From assembly GCA_900548195.1 (NCBI GenBank), contig URJQ01000092.1, forward strand, positions 1-11,996: 11,996 bases of DNA. Reading direction: 5' to 3'. This DNA comes from an uncultured Prevotella sp. Its GTDB lineage: Bacteria > Bacteroidota > Bacteroidia > Bacteroidales > Bacteroidaceae. The notes under the pieces are model-generated. The model was not told the origin of the DNA. It ran no database searches and saw only the letters and a list, made by a program, of their open reading frames with translations. Every line of letters begins with the position of its first letter. Within the stretch, counting starts at the first letter, position 1. Positions 1-7,191 of this stretch are shown here, piece by piece. Position numbers and translations under genes: made by a program.

Positions 1-153
1 AATACACTTCTTGCACTCAATTATGAGCCTTTGTACTAAAATTTGAGAAGAGCCAATTGTTTTTTGCGAATTATAGCCGAAAAGTTGTGAATAGATGTTA
101 AATAAGTACTTCCAACAGTCCAACTAACTTCTAAAACCATGCCCGTAACTAAA

Positions 154-172
154 GAAAAAACCTCTCTGGAGG
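154..172 (-). terminator. Weak intrinsic terminator candidate downstream of the permease
   Basis: Read on the minus strand, a short GC hairpin (CCTC-CAGA-GAGG, 172-161) is followed at once by six T residues and a further T-rich run. This is the layout of a Rho-independent terminator, but the stem is only 4 bp and the site lies about 180 nt beyond the permease stop codon. It may equally be a degenerate copy of a GC-rich repeat similar in style to the element at 1097-1203. Confidence 0.3.
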
Positions 173-191
173 GGTGAGTGAAGGCTTTTCC

Positions 192-257
192 AAAAGCTAT
201 GTTATTGGGATGTAAAAGCATAGTTATTGGGATGTAAAAGCATAGCTATTAGTGAGT
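192..257. repeat. Three tandem 22-bp repeats
   Basis: Three head-to-tail units of exactly 22 bp occupy 192-213, 214-235 and 236-257. Each starts with AAAAG followed by CTATG or CATAG. Units 1 and 2 differ at two bases and share the ending GTTATTGGGATGT; unit 3 is more diverged and ends CTATTAGTGAGT. A partial fourth copy starting AAAAGTTATG follows at 258. There are no spacers between units, so this is not a CRISPR. Its function is unknown; it may be a dispersed intergenic repeat or a protein-binding array. Confidence 0.85.
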
Positions 258-352
258 AAAAGTTATGCTGCCTGACTTTAACTGATTTTACTTTACACTT
301 TTATTGTTGTTTCAGTAATTCATATAACTCTCACATGACCGCAATATCAAAG

Positions 353-1063
353 CTAAAGGAGGGCTATAATGCCACTTATAGCCATATATGCGTAAATTAT
401 TTTGCGGAGAATGTCGAGGGAGACGAAGCGGAACACGATGGAACCGAGCGTTGTACCTATGAGAACGGCTACGATACCACAGCACCAACCATGTAATACG
501 GCTGTAGTTAGGTAGCCACATTGAGCTCTGTAGCCTGTCATGAAGATGTTTCCGAGCAAGAAATACATCTGCGCCATTGCCATATACTCCTCTTTCTGCT
601 TTGCGGAGGATATGAAATAAAGCACCGCTGGCGGACCTTGCATTCCGAAAAAGCCACCCATCAAGCCGGAGATAGTGCCCATACTGATCTGCACTGGCAC
701 TGTGGCTGGGAGGTGAACTCTCTTAGACAGGAAGAGAAACCAGATGCTTGCGAAGATGAGAATGCCACCAAGAAGTTTCTTTAGGATACCGTCACTGGCG
801 ATGGAGACAAACTGCACCGCTATATATGAGACGATGAGAAAGGTGAAGAGTATAATAAATAGTTTCTTCCAATACAGATATTTGTAGTTTCTTATTGCGA
901 TAATCAGAGATGTTACCATAGCCATTAGTCCTGATAATGTGGTGGCTTCACCGTATGACGGCATGATGTATGGCAATACCGTCATGATGAATATTCCGAA
1001 ACCGAAGCCTGACACTCTCTGTACGAAGGCGGCTCCTAATGACATCAGAAAGAGAAGTAACAT
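353..1063 (-). CDS. TauE/SafE-family membrane permease
   Basis: This is a multi-pass inner-membrane protein of about 236 residues, similar to the TauE/SafE (DUF81) permeases, a family linked to export or uptake of sulfite, sulfonates and related organic anions. What can be seen is about seven to eight hydrophobic segments and two glycine-rich half-repeat signatures: VSGFGFG near the N-terminus and GLMGGFFGMQGPP in the middle. These match the duplicated architecture of the family. The frame stays open upstream to a TTG at 1084, but the ATG at 1063 lies directly before the first membrane segment, so I prefer it. The gene points the same way as the nqr operon, 166 nt past the nqrF stop, but an inverted-repeat element intervenes, so co-transcription is uncertain. 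The substrate cannot be told from sequence. Confidence 0.8.
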   Translation of the reverse strand: MLLLFLMSLGAAFVQRVSGFGFGIFIMTVLPYIMPSYGEATTLSGLMAMVTSLIIAIRNYKYLYWKKLFIILFTFLIVSYIAVQFVSIASDGILKKLLGGILIFASIWFLFLSKRVHLPATVPVQISMGTISGLMGGFFGMQGPPAVLYFISSAKQKEEYMAMAQMYFLLGNIFMTGYRAQCGYLTTAVLHGWCCGIVAVLIGTTLGSIVFRFVSLDILRKIIYAYMAISGIIALL

Positions 1064-1096
1064 AGTATATATAATGGAAAGCAAAAAGTGAAGACC

Positions 1097-1203
1097 CCCT
1101 CTTATCCCCTGTGAGGGGGAGGCTGGTTACAAAGACCTCTCTTGAGTAAGAGACACAAGTCGAAGAATGTATATAGCCTCCCCCTCGCAGGGGGATAAGA
1201 GGG
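1097..1203. repeat. Inverted-repeat element between nqrF and the permease
   Basis: Arms at 1097-1124 and 1175-1203 are reverse complements with one mismatch and one indel over about 29 bp. Each arm itself contains a small GC palindrome of the type CCCC-TGTG-AGGGG. The 50-nt interior carries a further perfect 6-bp hairpin (TCTCTT-GAGT-AAGAGA, 1138-1153). The outer right arm overlaps another palindrome (1197-1212). In nqr transcripts this could form a very stable stem just past nqrF, acting as a terminator or as a 3' end stabiliser. The form also resembles a small non-autonomous repeat element (MITE or REP-like). Confidence 0.8.
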
Positions 1204-1212
1204 AGCCCTCTT
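1197..1212 (-). terminator. Candidate hairpin at the 3' end of the nqr operon
   Basis: A perfect 7-bp stem with a 2-nt centre (AAGAGGG-AG-CCCTCTT on the plus strand) begins 17 bases beyond the nqrF stop codon. The loop is too small to form without opening inner pairs, and there is no clean T-run on the minus strand after it, so it is not a classical intrinsic terminator. It can compete with the larger stem formed by the arms at 1097-1124 and 1175-1203. Either fold could end or protect the nqr transcript. Confidence 0.35.
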
Positions 1213-1229
1213 TATAATATTATTCCGGA

Positions 1230-2516
1230 TTATCCTCCGAAGTTATCGAAGCGAATCATATCGTCTTCCACACCGAGAGAGTGGAGAAGGTCGAGCACTG
1301 TCTTTGCCATCATAGGAGGACCGCAGAGGTAGTACTCGCAATCTTCTGGAGACTCATGCTGCTTGAGGTATGTGTCGCCCATGACAGGTGCCACAAATCC
1401 TGGAGTATATTTGATTCCAGCTGCATCAGCCTTAGGGTCTGGACGGTCGAGAGCGAGGTGGAAATGGAAGTTAGGGAAGTCCTTTTCCAACTGCAGGAAG
1501 TCGTCGAGGAATGGGATTTCCTCCAGTGCGCGTGCACCATAGAAGTAGTGCATCTCACGCTGGCGGTCTTCAGGAGCTATGCCATTACCCTTCAGCATGT
1601 GCATAATCTGTGCGCGGAGAGGTGCCATACCAGCGCCACCGCCTACCCATATCATCTCTCTTCCAGTGCCATACTGTGGTCGGAATTCTCCATAAGGTCC
1701 TGACATGGTAACCTTGTCGCCAGGCTTGAGTGAGAAGATGTATGATGAAGCGATACCCGGATTGACATCTATGAAGCCAGGACCCTGATCCTTTGGCTTG
1801 AATGGCGGTGTGGCGATACGCACATTGAGGGTGATGATATCGCCTTCGTCAGGATAGTTTGCCATGGAGTATGCGCGGATGGTAGGCTCTTCATTCTTGC
1901 ATTTGAGTCCGAAGAGTCCGAATTTCTCCCATGCTGGGAGGTAAGTGTCGCCGATGAGGGCTTTGTCGAAGTCCTTGTCGTAATCGAGTTCGAATGCAGG
2001 GATGCGAATCTGTGCGTAGGAACCCGGTTCGAAGTGCATGTGTTCACCAGGAGGAAGTGCTACTTTATACTCCTTGATGAATGTAGCCACGTTACGGTTT
2101 CCTATCACGGTGCATTCCCATTCCTTAACTCCCATGACAGATTCAGGCACTTTCACCTCCATGTCGCCTTTGATTTTTGCCTGACATCCGAGGCGCCAGT
2201 TGTCCTTTATCTCCTTTCTGGAGAAGTGTGGTTTCTCAGAGTCGAGGATTTCTCCACCGCCACTGAGGATCTGCAGTTTACACTGACCGCAGCTTGCCTT
2301 ACCTCCACATGCAGAAGGGAGGTAGATGCCATTCTCGTTGAGCGTGTTCATCACGCTGTTGCCTTGCTCCACTTCGAGCACGGTGTCGCCGTTGACGGTA
2401 AGTTTCACCTTACCGCTTGGGCTGAGATATTTCTTTGCTACCAGCAGTACTACTACGAGTACGATGATTACCACCAGGAATACTCCTATGCTGGATAATA
2501 TGTAACTGATGTTCAT
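1230..2516 (-). CDS. nqrF: Na+-translocating NADH:quinone reductase subunit F
   Basis: NqrF is the NADH-oxidising subunit of Na+-NQR; it takes electrons from NADH to FAD and then to a 2Fe-2S cluster. At 428 residues it has the full family length. Residues 5-27 form one membrane anchor. A ferredoxin domain follows, with cluster ligands Cys70, Cys76, Cys79 and Cys111 in the spacing C-x5-C-x2-C-x31-C. The FAD domain has the RAYS motif at 214-217. The NADH-binding part has GGGAGMAPL at 292-300 and LCGPPMM at 397-403. The protein ends in the typical aromatic tail DNFGG. It is the last gene of the operon and starts after an unusually long 176-nt repeat-bearing spacer. All redox residues are present, so it should be active. 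Confidence 0.97.
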   Translation of the reverse strand: MNISYILSSIGVFLVVIIVLVVVLLVAKKYLSPSGKVKLTVNGDTVLEVEQGNSVMNTLNENGIYLPSACGGKASCGQCKLQILSGGGEILDSEKPHFSRKEIKDNWRLGCQAKIKGDMEVKVPESVMGVKEWECTVIGNRNVATFIKEYKVALPPGEHMHFEPGSYAQIRIPAFELDYDKDFDKALIGDTYLPAWEKFGLFGLKCKNEEPTIRAYSMANYPDEGDIITLNVRIATPPFKPKDQGPGFIDVNPGIASSYIFSLKPGDKVTMSGPYGEFRPQYGTGREMIWVGGGAGMAPLRAQIMHMLKGNGIAPEDRQREMHYFYGARALEEIPFLDDFLQLEKDFPNFHFHLALDRPDPKADAAGIKYTPGFVAPVMGDTYLKQHESPEDCEYYLCGPPMMAKTVLDLLHSLGVEDDMIRFDNFGG

Positions 2517-2559
2517 TGCTTTTATTTATTGGTTTTGGGTTTTGGGGATTTGGTTGTAT

Positions 2560-2579
2560 CCAACGGTAAAAGCCGTTGG
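2560..2579 (-). other. Perfect hairpin upstream of nqrF
   Basis: The sequence CCAACGG, a 6-nt loop and CCGTTGG form a perfect 7-bp hairpin (2560-2566 and 2573-2579), 44 nt upstream of the nqrF start in the transcript. It is not followed by a T-run on the minus strand, so it is unlikely to be a simple terminator. Its 2573-2579 arm is part of the first 39-bp repeat copy. It could mark an RNA processing or stability site for the nqrF message. Confidence 0.6.
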
Positions 2580-2651
2580 CACAGTGGCGGGTCGCTTGTG
2601 TCTTCTGACTATAAAGCCGTTGGCACAGTGGCGGTTTGCTTGCGTCTTCTG
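2569..2651. repeat. Two direct 39-bp repeats in the nqrE-nqrF spacer
   Basis: Copies at 2569-2607 and 2613-2651 match at 36 of 39 positions, with a 44-bp period. Both share GCCGTTGGCACAGTGGCGG and end in GTCTTCTG. A 9-bp piece at 2676-2684 (GCCACTGTG) is the exact reverse complement of CACAGTGGC in either copy (2580-2588 or 2624-2632), so two mutually exclusive stems can form in RNA. The block fills most of the only long spacer inside the nqr operon. No start codon or protein feature supports a coding role. Confidence 0.85.
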
Positions 2652-2692
2652 TAGGGATACATTGCTGATGCCTTTGCCACTGTGTGACCAAA

Positions 2693-3319
2693 TTATATTT
2701 TCAAACCAGAGAAACACATCATTGCGATGGCCATGAGACCAACGACGATGAATGAGATGCCGAGTCCCTGCAGGGGCTTAGGCACGTCGCTGTACTGCAT
2801 CTTCTCGCGTATTGCGCCCATAGATACGATAGCGAGCACCCATCCGAGTCCGGAACCGAGAGCATAGACGAAAGCATCGGCTACGCTACCGAGATACTGT
2901 GTGCTGGCAGGGTCGAGGTTGATGCGCTGCTGCATGAAGAGAGATGCGCCCATGATGGCACAGTTCACGGCGATGAGAGGGAGGAAGATGCCCAATGCTC
3001 CGTAGAGGGAAGGGGAGAAGCGCTCCACAATCATCTCCACCAACTGCACGATACCAGCGATGACAGCAATGAAGATAATGAACGAAAGATAACTGAGGTC
3101 AACGCCCTCGACGAGACAGTCGGGACCGAGCACCTTGGTCTGAAGCAGATAGTTGGCTGGTACGGTGACGCAAAGCACGAATGTCACGGCGATACCGAGT
3201 CCGAGTGATGTCTTCACATTCTTGGATACTGCGAGGTAGGAGCACATACCGAGGAAGAAGGCGAAGATCATATTGTCCACGAATATGGACCTGAAGAAAA
3301 GACTAATCATGTGTTCCAT
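2693..3319 (-). CDS. nqrE: Na+-translocating NADH:quinone reductase subunit E
   Basis: NqrE is an integral membrane subunit that, with NqrD, holds an iron-sulfur centre inside the membrane, which passes electrons from the NqrF cluster towards NqrC. At 208 residues, with about six hydrophobic segments, it fits the family. The two cluster cysteines are present in the expected contexts: Cys26 in FFLGMCSYLAVSK and Cys120 in VNCAIMGASLFM. These are the same numbers as known for Vibrio NqrE. The start codon directly abuts the nqrD stop codon, so the two are almost certainly translationally coupled, as expected for two inverted homologous subunits. The loop around residues 61-75 and the polar stretch near 132-142 are probably outside the membrane. 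Confidence 0.97.
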   Translation of the reverse strand: MEHMISLFFRSIFVDNMIFAFFLGMCSYLAVSKNVKTSLGLGIAVTFVLCVTVPANYLLQTKVLGPDCLVEGVDLSYLSFIIFIAVIAGIVQLVEMIVERFSPSLYGALGIFLPLIAVNCAIMGASLFMQQRINLDPASTQYLGSVADAFVYALGSGLGWVLAIVSMGAIREKMQYSDVPKPLQGLGISFIVVGLMAIAMMCFSGLKI

Positions 3320-3943
3320 TTACTTGTCCTCCTTATAAAAATAAGCACGATGTATCCATATTACCACGCCAATCATGATGAGAGCCATGGCAGGCATAGT
3401 CATAGTGCCATTGTTCAAATATCCGAAATCGTATGCGCTCTCAGGAATAATCTGGAAACCGAGCAGAGTGCCACGTCCGAGCAGTTCGCGGAAAGCGCCT
3501 ACCACGACGAGGATGATGCCGTAACCGAGTCCGTTAGAGATGCCATCCACGAATGAAGGCCAAGGCTTATTCTGCATAGCGAAAGCCTCCAGACGTCCCA
3601 TGAGGATACAGTTGGTGATGATAAGTCCCACATATACTGACAGTTCTACGCTGACATCATATACGAAAGCCTTGAGCACCTGGCTCACAATGGTCACCAG
3701 AGCAGCCACGACGACGAGCTGTACGACGATACGTATGCGGTTAGGGATAGTCTGTCGGATGAGGGATATGATAAGGTTACTGAATGCGGTGATGACAGTC
3801 ACGGCGAGTCCCATTACGAGAGCAGGCTTCAACTGTGATGTCACAGCCAAGGCAGAGCAAATGCCGAGCACCTGTACGAGGACAGGGTTCATGATGTTGA
3901 GCGGTGCCTTGAATACGTCTTTTATCTTGTTATCCATAGTCAC
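3320..3943 (-). CDS. nqrD: Na+-translocating NADH:quinone reductase subunit D
   Basis: NqrD is the membrane partner of NqrE; the two homologous proteins form a pseudo-symmetric pair that binds an iron-sulfur centre with two cysteines from each. At 207 residues, with about six hydrophobic segments, it carries Cys29 in QVLGICSALAVT and Cys112 in IITNCILMGRLEAFAM, both as in the family. The start given is a GTG one base after the nqrC stop. An ATG two codons downstream (3937) is an equally good start and would shorten the protein by two residues. Neither has a clear Shine-Dalgarno sequence, as is usual in Bacteroidota. Confidence 0.96.
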   Translation of the reverse strand: MTMDNKIKDVFKAPLNIMNPVLVQVLGICSALAVTSQLKPALVMGLAVTVITAFSNLIISLIRQTIPNRIRIVVQLVVVAALVTIVSQVLKAFVYDVSVELSVYVGLIITNCILMGRLEAFAMQNKPWPSFVDGISNGLGYGIILVVVGAFRELLGRGTLLGFQIIPESAYDFGYLNNGTMTMPAMALIMIGVVIWIHRAYFYKEDK

Positions 3944-3944
3944 G

Positions 3945-4652
3945 TTACTTCTTTAAATAGTTTTTATACTTGGCGAAGCCCTCCTGGAGCATATTGCTTA
4001 CGCCGTCAGAGGTCAGTGTAGCGCCTGTCACGGCATCCACTTCGCAGCTCTTGTCCTTGACTTCGCTGGCTTTCTTCACCATGATGACAGGCTTTCCGTC
4101 TGCGCTGTAGATGGTCTTGCCGATAAATTCGTCCTGCCATTTCTTGGAGTCTTTGATTTCAGCACCGAGTCCGGCAGTCTCTCCTTCATGATTGAAATAA
4201 GCTCCGAAGATAGTGTTGCCATCTTCATTTACGGCGATGTAGCCCCAGATAGGTCCCCAAAGGCCCATGCCATAGACAGGAACGACGTATTTCTGCTTGC
4301 CATCGACGGTGCAGTCGTATATGGCGAGCTTGCCTTCCTTATAGTCGGCGCTGTTGAGCTTGAAGCCTGTCTGCTCGCCACCCTTTTCGCCTTTCTCCAC
4401 GATATTGCCTTCGGCATCGATGATGGCGTCAGCATTTACCACTTCGGCATACTTCTGTGCGCTCTCTTCATTTGAGAGGTTGCGGATGTTGAGGGCGGCA
4501 AGTATCTGTTTCTTCTTGTCGAGAGCCACGTTGATGTCCTGTGTAGGCTTCAGAGTACTGCTGACGAAAGCAAGGAGAAACGCCACTATCACCACCATTA
4601 TGCAACTGTATGCTATGATGTATGTATTGGAATTTGTATTCAGTTTAGCCAT
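3945..4652 (-). CDS. nqrC: Na+-translocating NADH:quinone reductase subunit C (flavoprotein)
   Basis: NqrC carries a covalently bound FMN that links the NqrD/E iron-sulfur centre to the flavins of NqrB. It has 235 residues: a single membrane anchor at about 12-30, then an exported FMN-binding domain. The flavinylation motif is DAVTGATLTS at 206-215, with Thr212 the expected site of the phosphoester bond made by the ApbE flavin transferase. A conserved EGETAGLGAEI segment lies at 156-166. The start overlaps the nqrB stop by 8 nt (ATGGCTAA), which implies translational coupling. No apbE gene is in this window. Confidence 0.97.
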   Translation of the reverse strand: MAKLNTNSNTYIIAYSCIMVVIVAFLLAFVSSTLKPTQDINVALDKKKQILAALNIRNLSNEESAQKYAEVVNADAIIDAEGNIVEKGEKGGEQTGFKLNSADYKEGKLAIYDCTVDGKQKYVVPVYGMGLWGPIWGYIAVNEDGNTIFGAYFNHEGETAGLGAEIKDSKKWQDEFIGKTIYSADGKPVIMVKKASEVKDKSCEVDAVTGATLTSDGVSNMLQEGFAKYKNYLKK

Positions 4653-5802
4653 TGTTCTTCATTCTTTTAAGTCGCTTGTTGATATTACTCTGCACTACGA
4701 AGTAGTCGATGGTAGGAGCCATCATATTGCCGAAGAGGATAGCGAGCATCATTCCCTCCGGGAAACCAGGGTTCATGACGCGGATGATGACGGCCAGAGC
4801 ACCGATGATAAATCCGTAAATCCATTTGCCTGTCTCTGTGCGTGCTGATGTCACAGGGTCTGTAGCCATGAATACGGCGCCGAAGCAGAAGCCTCCGATT
4901 ACGATATGCTGATACCATTCCACTGCAGACTGTCCTGTGGTCTGGAAAATCCAAGCCATCAAGCCACCACCGAGGAACACGCTGAGCATGATCTTCCATG
5001 AAGCGATGCCTGTCCAGATGAGTATCACCGCACCGATAGCAATAGCTATGACGCTGGTCTCGCCGATACTACCAGGGATAAGACCGATGATGCTGTCGCA
5101 GAGCGAAGCAGTAGGCACGCTACCTGCTGCCATTTGTCCGAGAGGAGTGGCGCAAGTGAATGTGTCAGTCAGGGTGTTGCCGAATCCGAGGATGCTGTCA
5201 GTAGCCACCCATACGGTGTCACCGCTCATCTTTGTAGGATAAGAGAAGAAAAGGAATGCGCGCGCGAGGAGTGCTACATTGAATATATTCATACCGGTGC
5301 CGCCGAATATCTCCTTACCGAAGATGACAGCGAATGCCACAGCAAGCACGATGACCCACAATGGACAGCCCACAGGCAGAATCATTGGGATGATGATACC
5401 GCTGACGAGGTAACCTTCCTGAATCTCTTCGCCCTTCCATTGTGCCCAGGCAAACTCGATGCCGAGACCTACGATGTAGCTGACGAGAATCTTAGGCAAT
5501 ACAGCGAGTACGCCATAGATGAACATATCGAGGAACGAACCCTCAGTGCCGGCAGCGGCATAGTTTTGATAGCCTATGTTGTACATGCCGAAGAGCAGGG
5601 CAGGAAGCAATGCTATCACCACCATACTCATTATTCGCTTTGAGTCGATGGCGTCGTGGATGCTTGTTCCGCTCTTTGATGTGGCGTTAGGGACATAGAG
5701 GAATGTCTCGAAACCATCAAAGACACTGCGGAAAGCATGCAGCTTGCCACCCTTATCAAAGTTGGGCTTTATCTGATTTAAGTAATTTCTTAAGAAAGAC
5801 AT
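4645..5802 (-). CDS. nqrB: Na+-translocating NADH:quinone reductase subunit B
   Basis: NqrB is the largest membrane subunit; in the family it carries covalent FMN and riboflavin, forms the Na+ channel and hands electrons to quinone. The 385 residues include a polar N-terminal segment (1-55), then about ten hydrophobic segments. Family landmarks include FGKEIFGGTGMNIFNVAL (162-179), TDPVTSARTETGKW (314-327) and NPGFPEGMMLAILFGN (344-359). The expected flavinylation site is DTFTCAT at 213-219, where Thr219 is the acceptor; the usual motif is (S/T)GAT, so Cys217 sits at the Gly position. The gene follows nqrA after 24 nt and overlaps nqrC by 8 nt. Identity is certain; the effect of the Cys is not. 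Confidence 0.97.
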   Translation of the reverse strand: MSFLRNYLNQIKPNFDKGGKLHAFRSVFDGFETFLYVPNATSKSGTSIHDAIDSKRIMSMVVIALLPALLFGMYNIGYQNYAAAGTEGSFLDMFIYGVLAVLPKILVSYIVGLGIEFAWAQWKGEEIQEGYLVSGIIIPMILPVGCPLWVIVLAVAFAVIFGKEIFGGTGMNIFNVALLARAFLFFSYPTKMSGDTVWVATDSILGFGNTLTDTFTCATPLGQMAAGSVPTASLCDSIIGLIPGSIGETSVIAIAIGAVILIWTGIASWKIMLSVFLGGGLMAWIFQTTGQSAVEWYQHIVIGGFCFGAVFMATDPVTSARTETGKWIYGFIIGALAVIIRVMNPGFPEGMMLAILFGNMMAPTIDYFVVQSNINKRLKRMKNNG

Positions 5803-5826
5803 TGTTCTTGTTGTTTAGATGTTTTA

Positions 5827-7191
5827 TTAACTATTCTCTTTTCTAAGCACGTCGAGACCCTCGCGCACGATGCGCTGAAGCTCCAGTTTGGAAGAATCCA
5901 CAAACTCAGCCAGAGCGAAGTCCTCAGGGCTTACCTCGTAGATTCCGAGTTGCTCCTGCTTGTCGATATCGCCTGTGATGATTGCCTTGATGAGGTACTC
6001 GCCGTAGATGTCCATAGGGAGAACGCTGTCGTATTCGCCACTCATAATCATGTGACGCTCACCGCCCTTGACACGTGCGTCGAGGCTGTATTCCTTCTTC
6101 TTGCCGAAGAGCCAAGAGAAGTAACTGCGGTTTACGCTGAACTGTGACAGTCGAGGCATAATCCATCCAGCGAATTCGTCATTGTCATTACCTTCCGGAA
6201 TGATGGTAATCTCACTGGTGTGAGCACCAAGGAAACGTGTGAAATGTGTCTGACCGTCAGCACCCTGCGCTGTAGGCATACCAGTAAGAGGGTTGCCCAT
6301 GATGATGCGGACGCTGTGGCTGCGGTCGTAAGAGTTGCTGACGAGTGTGTCAATCTCCTGACCTACGAACATATCTACGTAGCATGGCTTCTTGACTTCA
6401 GAGCCTGCGAGAGCCACTGTGCGTGTAAGGTAGACCTTGCCGCTGTTGAACAGTCTGCCGAAGAAAAGGACTGCGGTAGGGTCAACTGTCCATACCACTT
6501 CGCCTTTGTTGACAGGATTGATGTGGTTCACCTGCACGCCGACATTTCCGGCAGGGCATTTTCCATGGAAAGCCACTACTTCTACGTCGGAAGCATTGAT
6601 GCTCTGCGCCTTACCGATGCCGAGATAAGTCTTCGCAATCTTGCTGAGAGCTGTCAGACCAGTCTGGAAATCCTTCTCCTGACCTTGGAGTTCAAACTCG
6701 AAATCGCCAGCTAAAGGCATATCTCTCAGAGCAGAAACGAAGATAGCCTTAGGCTCTGTCTGCGGATTGGTAGAGACAGCGTAAGGCAACTGGTCGATGT
6801 AGCCGAACAGACCAGCCTCCAAGAGGGCGGCTTTGACCTGCTCTCCATCCATCTTAGTGACGTCTTTCACGCCAAAATCAGCATACTCCTGCTGCTCGTC
6901 GGCATCCACGCGGACGCTGAGAAGCTTTCTGCGGTCGCCACGCTCTACGAGACTTACAGTGCCACTGACAGGAGAAGCAAACTTCACTTCCGGGTATTCT
7001 TTGTTAACAAACAAAGCATCTCCGGCCTTGACTTTGTCGCCTTCCTTGACCATCACTTTAGGCTTTACGCCCTCAAAGCTTGCAGGGCATAGGGCATACT
7101 TCCCGCTTGCCTTGAGAGTCATCTTGCTCTTTTCGGCTTTTCCGGCGAGATTGATGTCAAGTCCGCGACTTAATTTAATAACTCTTGCCAT
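5827..7191 (-). CDS. nqrA: Na+-translocating NADH:quinone reductase subunit A
   Basis: NqrA is the cytoplasmic subunit that docks on NqrB and helps form the quinone site; it has no redox cofactor of its own in current models. The 454 residues start with the typical GLDINLAGKAE segment (10-20). A biotinyl/lipoyl-like sandwich domain lies at about 32-95 (KEGDKVKAGDALF, then SPVSGTVS). The central region has the conserved FHGKCPAGNVGVQVNHINP (208-226). The C-terminal YEVSPEDFALAEFVDSSK resembles the RnfC iron-sulfur segment but lacks its cysteines, as expected for NqrA. It is the first gene of the operon. The ATG is preceded by an AT-rich leader without a Shine-Dalgarno sequence. Confidence 0.97.
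   Translation of the reverse strand: MARVIKLSRGLDINLAGKAEKSKMTLKASGKYALCPASFEGVKPKVMVKEGDKVKAGDALFVNKEYPEVKFASPVSGTVSLVERGDRRKLLSVRVDADEQQEYADFGVKDVTKMDGEQVKAALLEAGLFGYIDQLPYAVSTNPQTEPKAIFVSALRDMPLAGDFEFELQGQEKDFQTGLTALSKIAKTYLGIGKAQSINASDVEVVAFHGKCPAGNVGVQVNHINPVNKGEVVWTVDPTAVLFFGRLFNSGKVYLTRTVALAGSEVKKPCYVDMFVGQEIDTLVSNSYDRSHSVRIIMGNPLTGMPTAQGADGQTHFTRFLGAHTSEITIIPEGNDNDEFAGWIMPRLSQFSVNRSYFSWLFGKKKEYSLDARVKGGERHMIMSGEYDSVLPMDIYGEYLIKAIITGDIDKQEQLGIYEVSPEDFALAEFVDSSKLELQRIVREGLDVLRKENS

Larger units (their letters stand above)
1..352. other. Intergenic region without a supported gene
   Basis: No reading frame here has recognisable protein features. The longest, on the minus strand at 36-221 (61 codons), runs through the tandem repeats and a GC-rich hairpin, and its translation has no domain or signal I recognise. 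The stretch is AT-rich and holds a small hairpin (161-172) and three 22-bp tandem repeats (192-257). It lies downstream of the permease, so it may carry that gene's 3' untranslated region and terminator. A decayed gene cannot be excluded. Confidence 0.6.

Noticed and set aside
36..221. 61-codon reading frame on the minus strand near the left end
   Set aside because: It runs through a tandem repeat and a hairpin, has no recognisable domain, and its translation looks like random AT-rich sequence.
192..257. Possible CRISPR array
   Set aside because: Units are directly abutting without spacers, only three copies exist, and no cas gene is present.
1064..1084. Upstream TTG start for the permease
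   Set aside because: The ATG at 1063 directly precedes the first membrane segment, while the TTG only adds seven residues of no clear value.
2569..2651. Possible CRISPR remnant in the nqr spacer
   Set aside because: Two 39-bp copies separated by 5 nt cannot hold a spacer, and there is no cas gene.
2410..2691. Reading frame of 93 codons across the nqrE-nqrF spacer, with an internally repeated peptide
   Set aside because: The peptide repeat only reflects the 39-bp DNA repeats, and the 3' part overlaps nqrF in another frame. No start signal or conserved feature.
4188..5643. Long plus-strand reading frames opposite nqrB and nqrC
   Set aside because: They are antisense shadows of well-supported nqr genes; their translations have no domain features.
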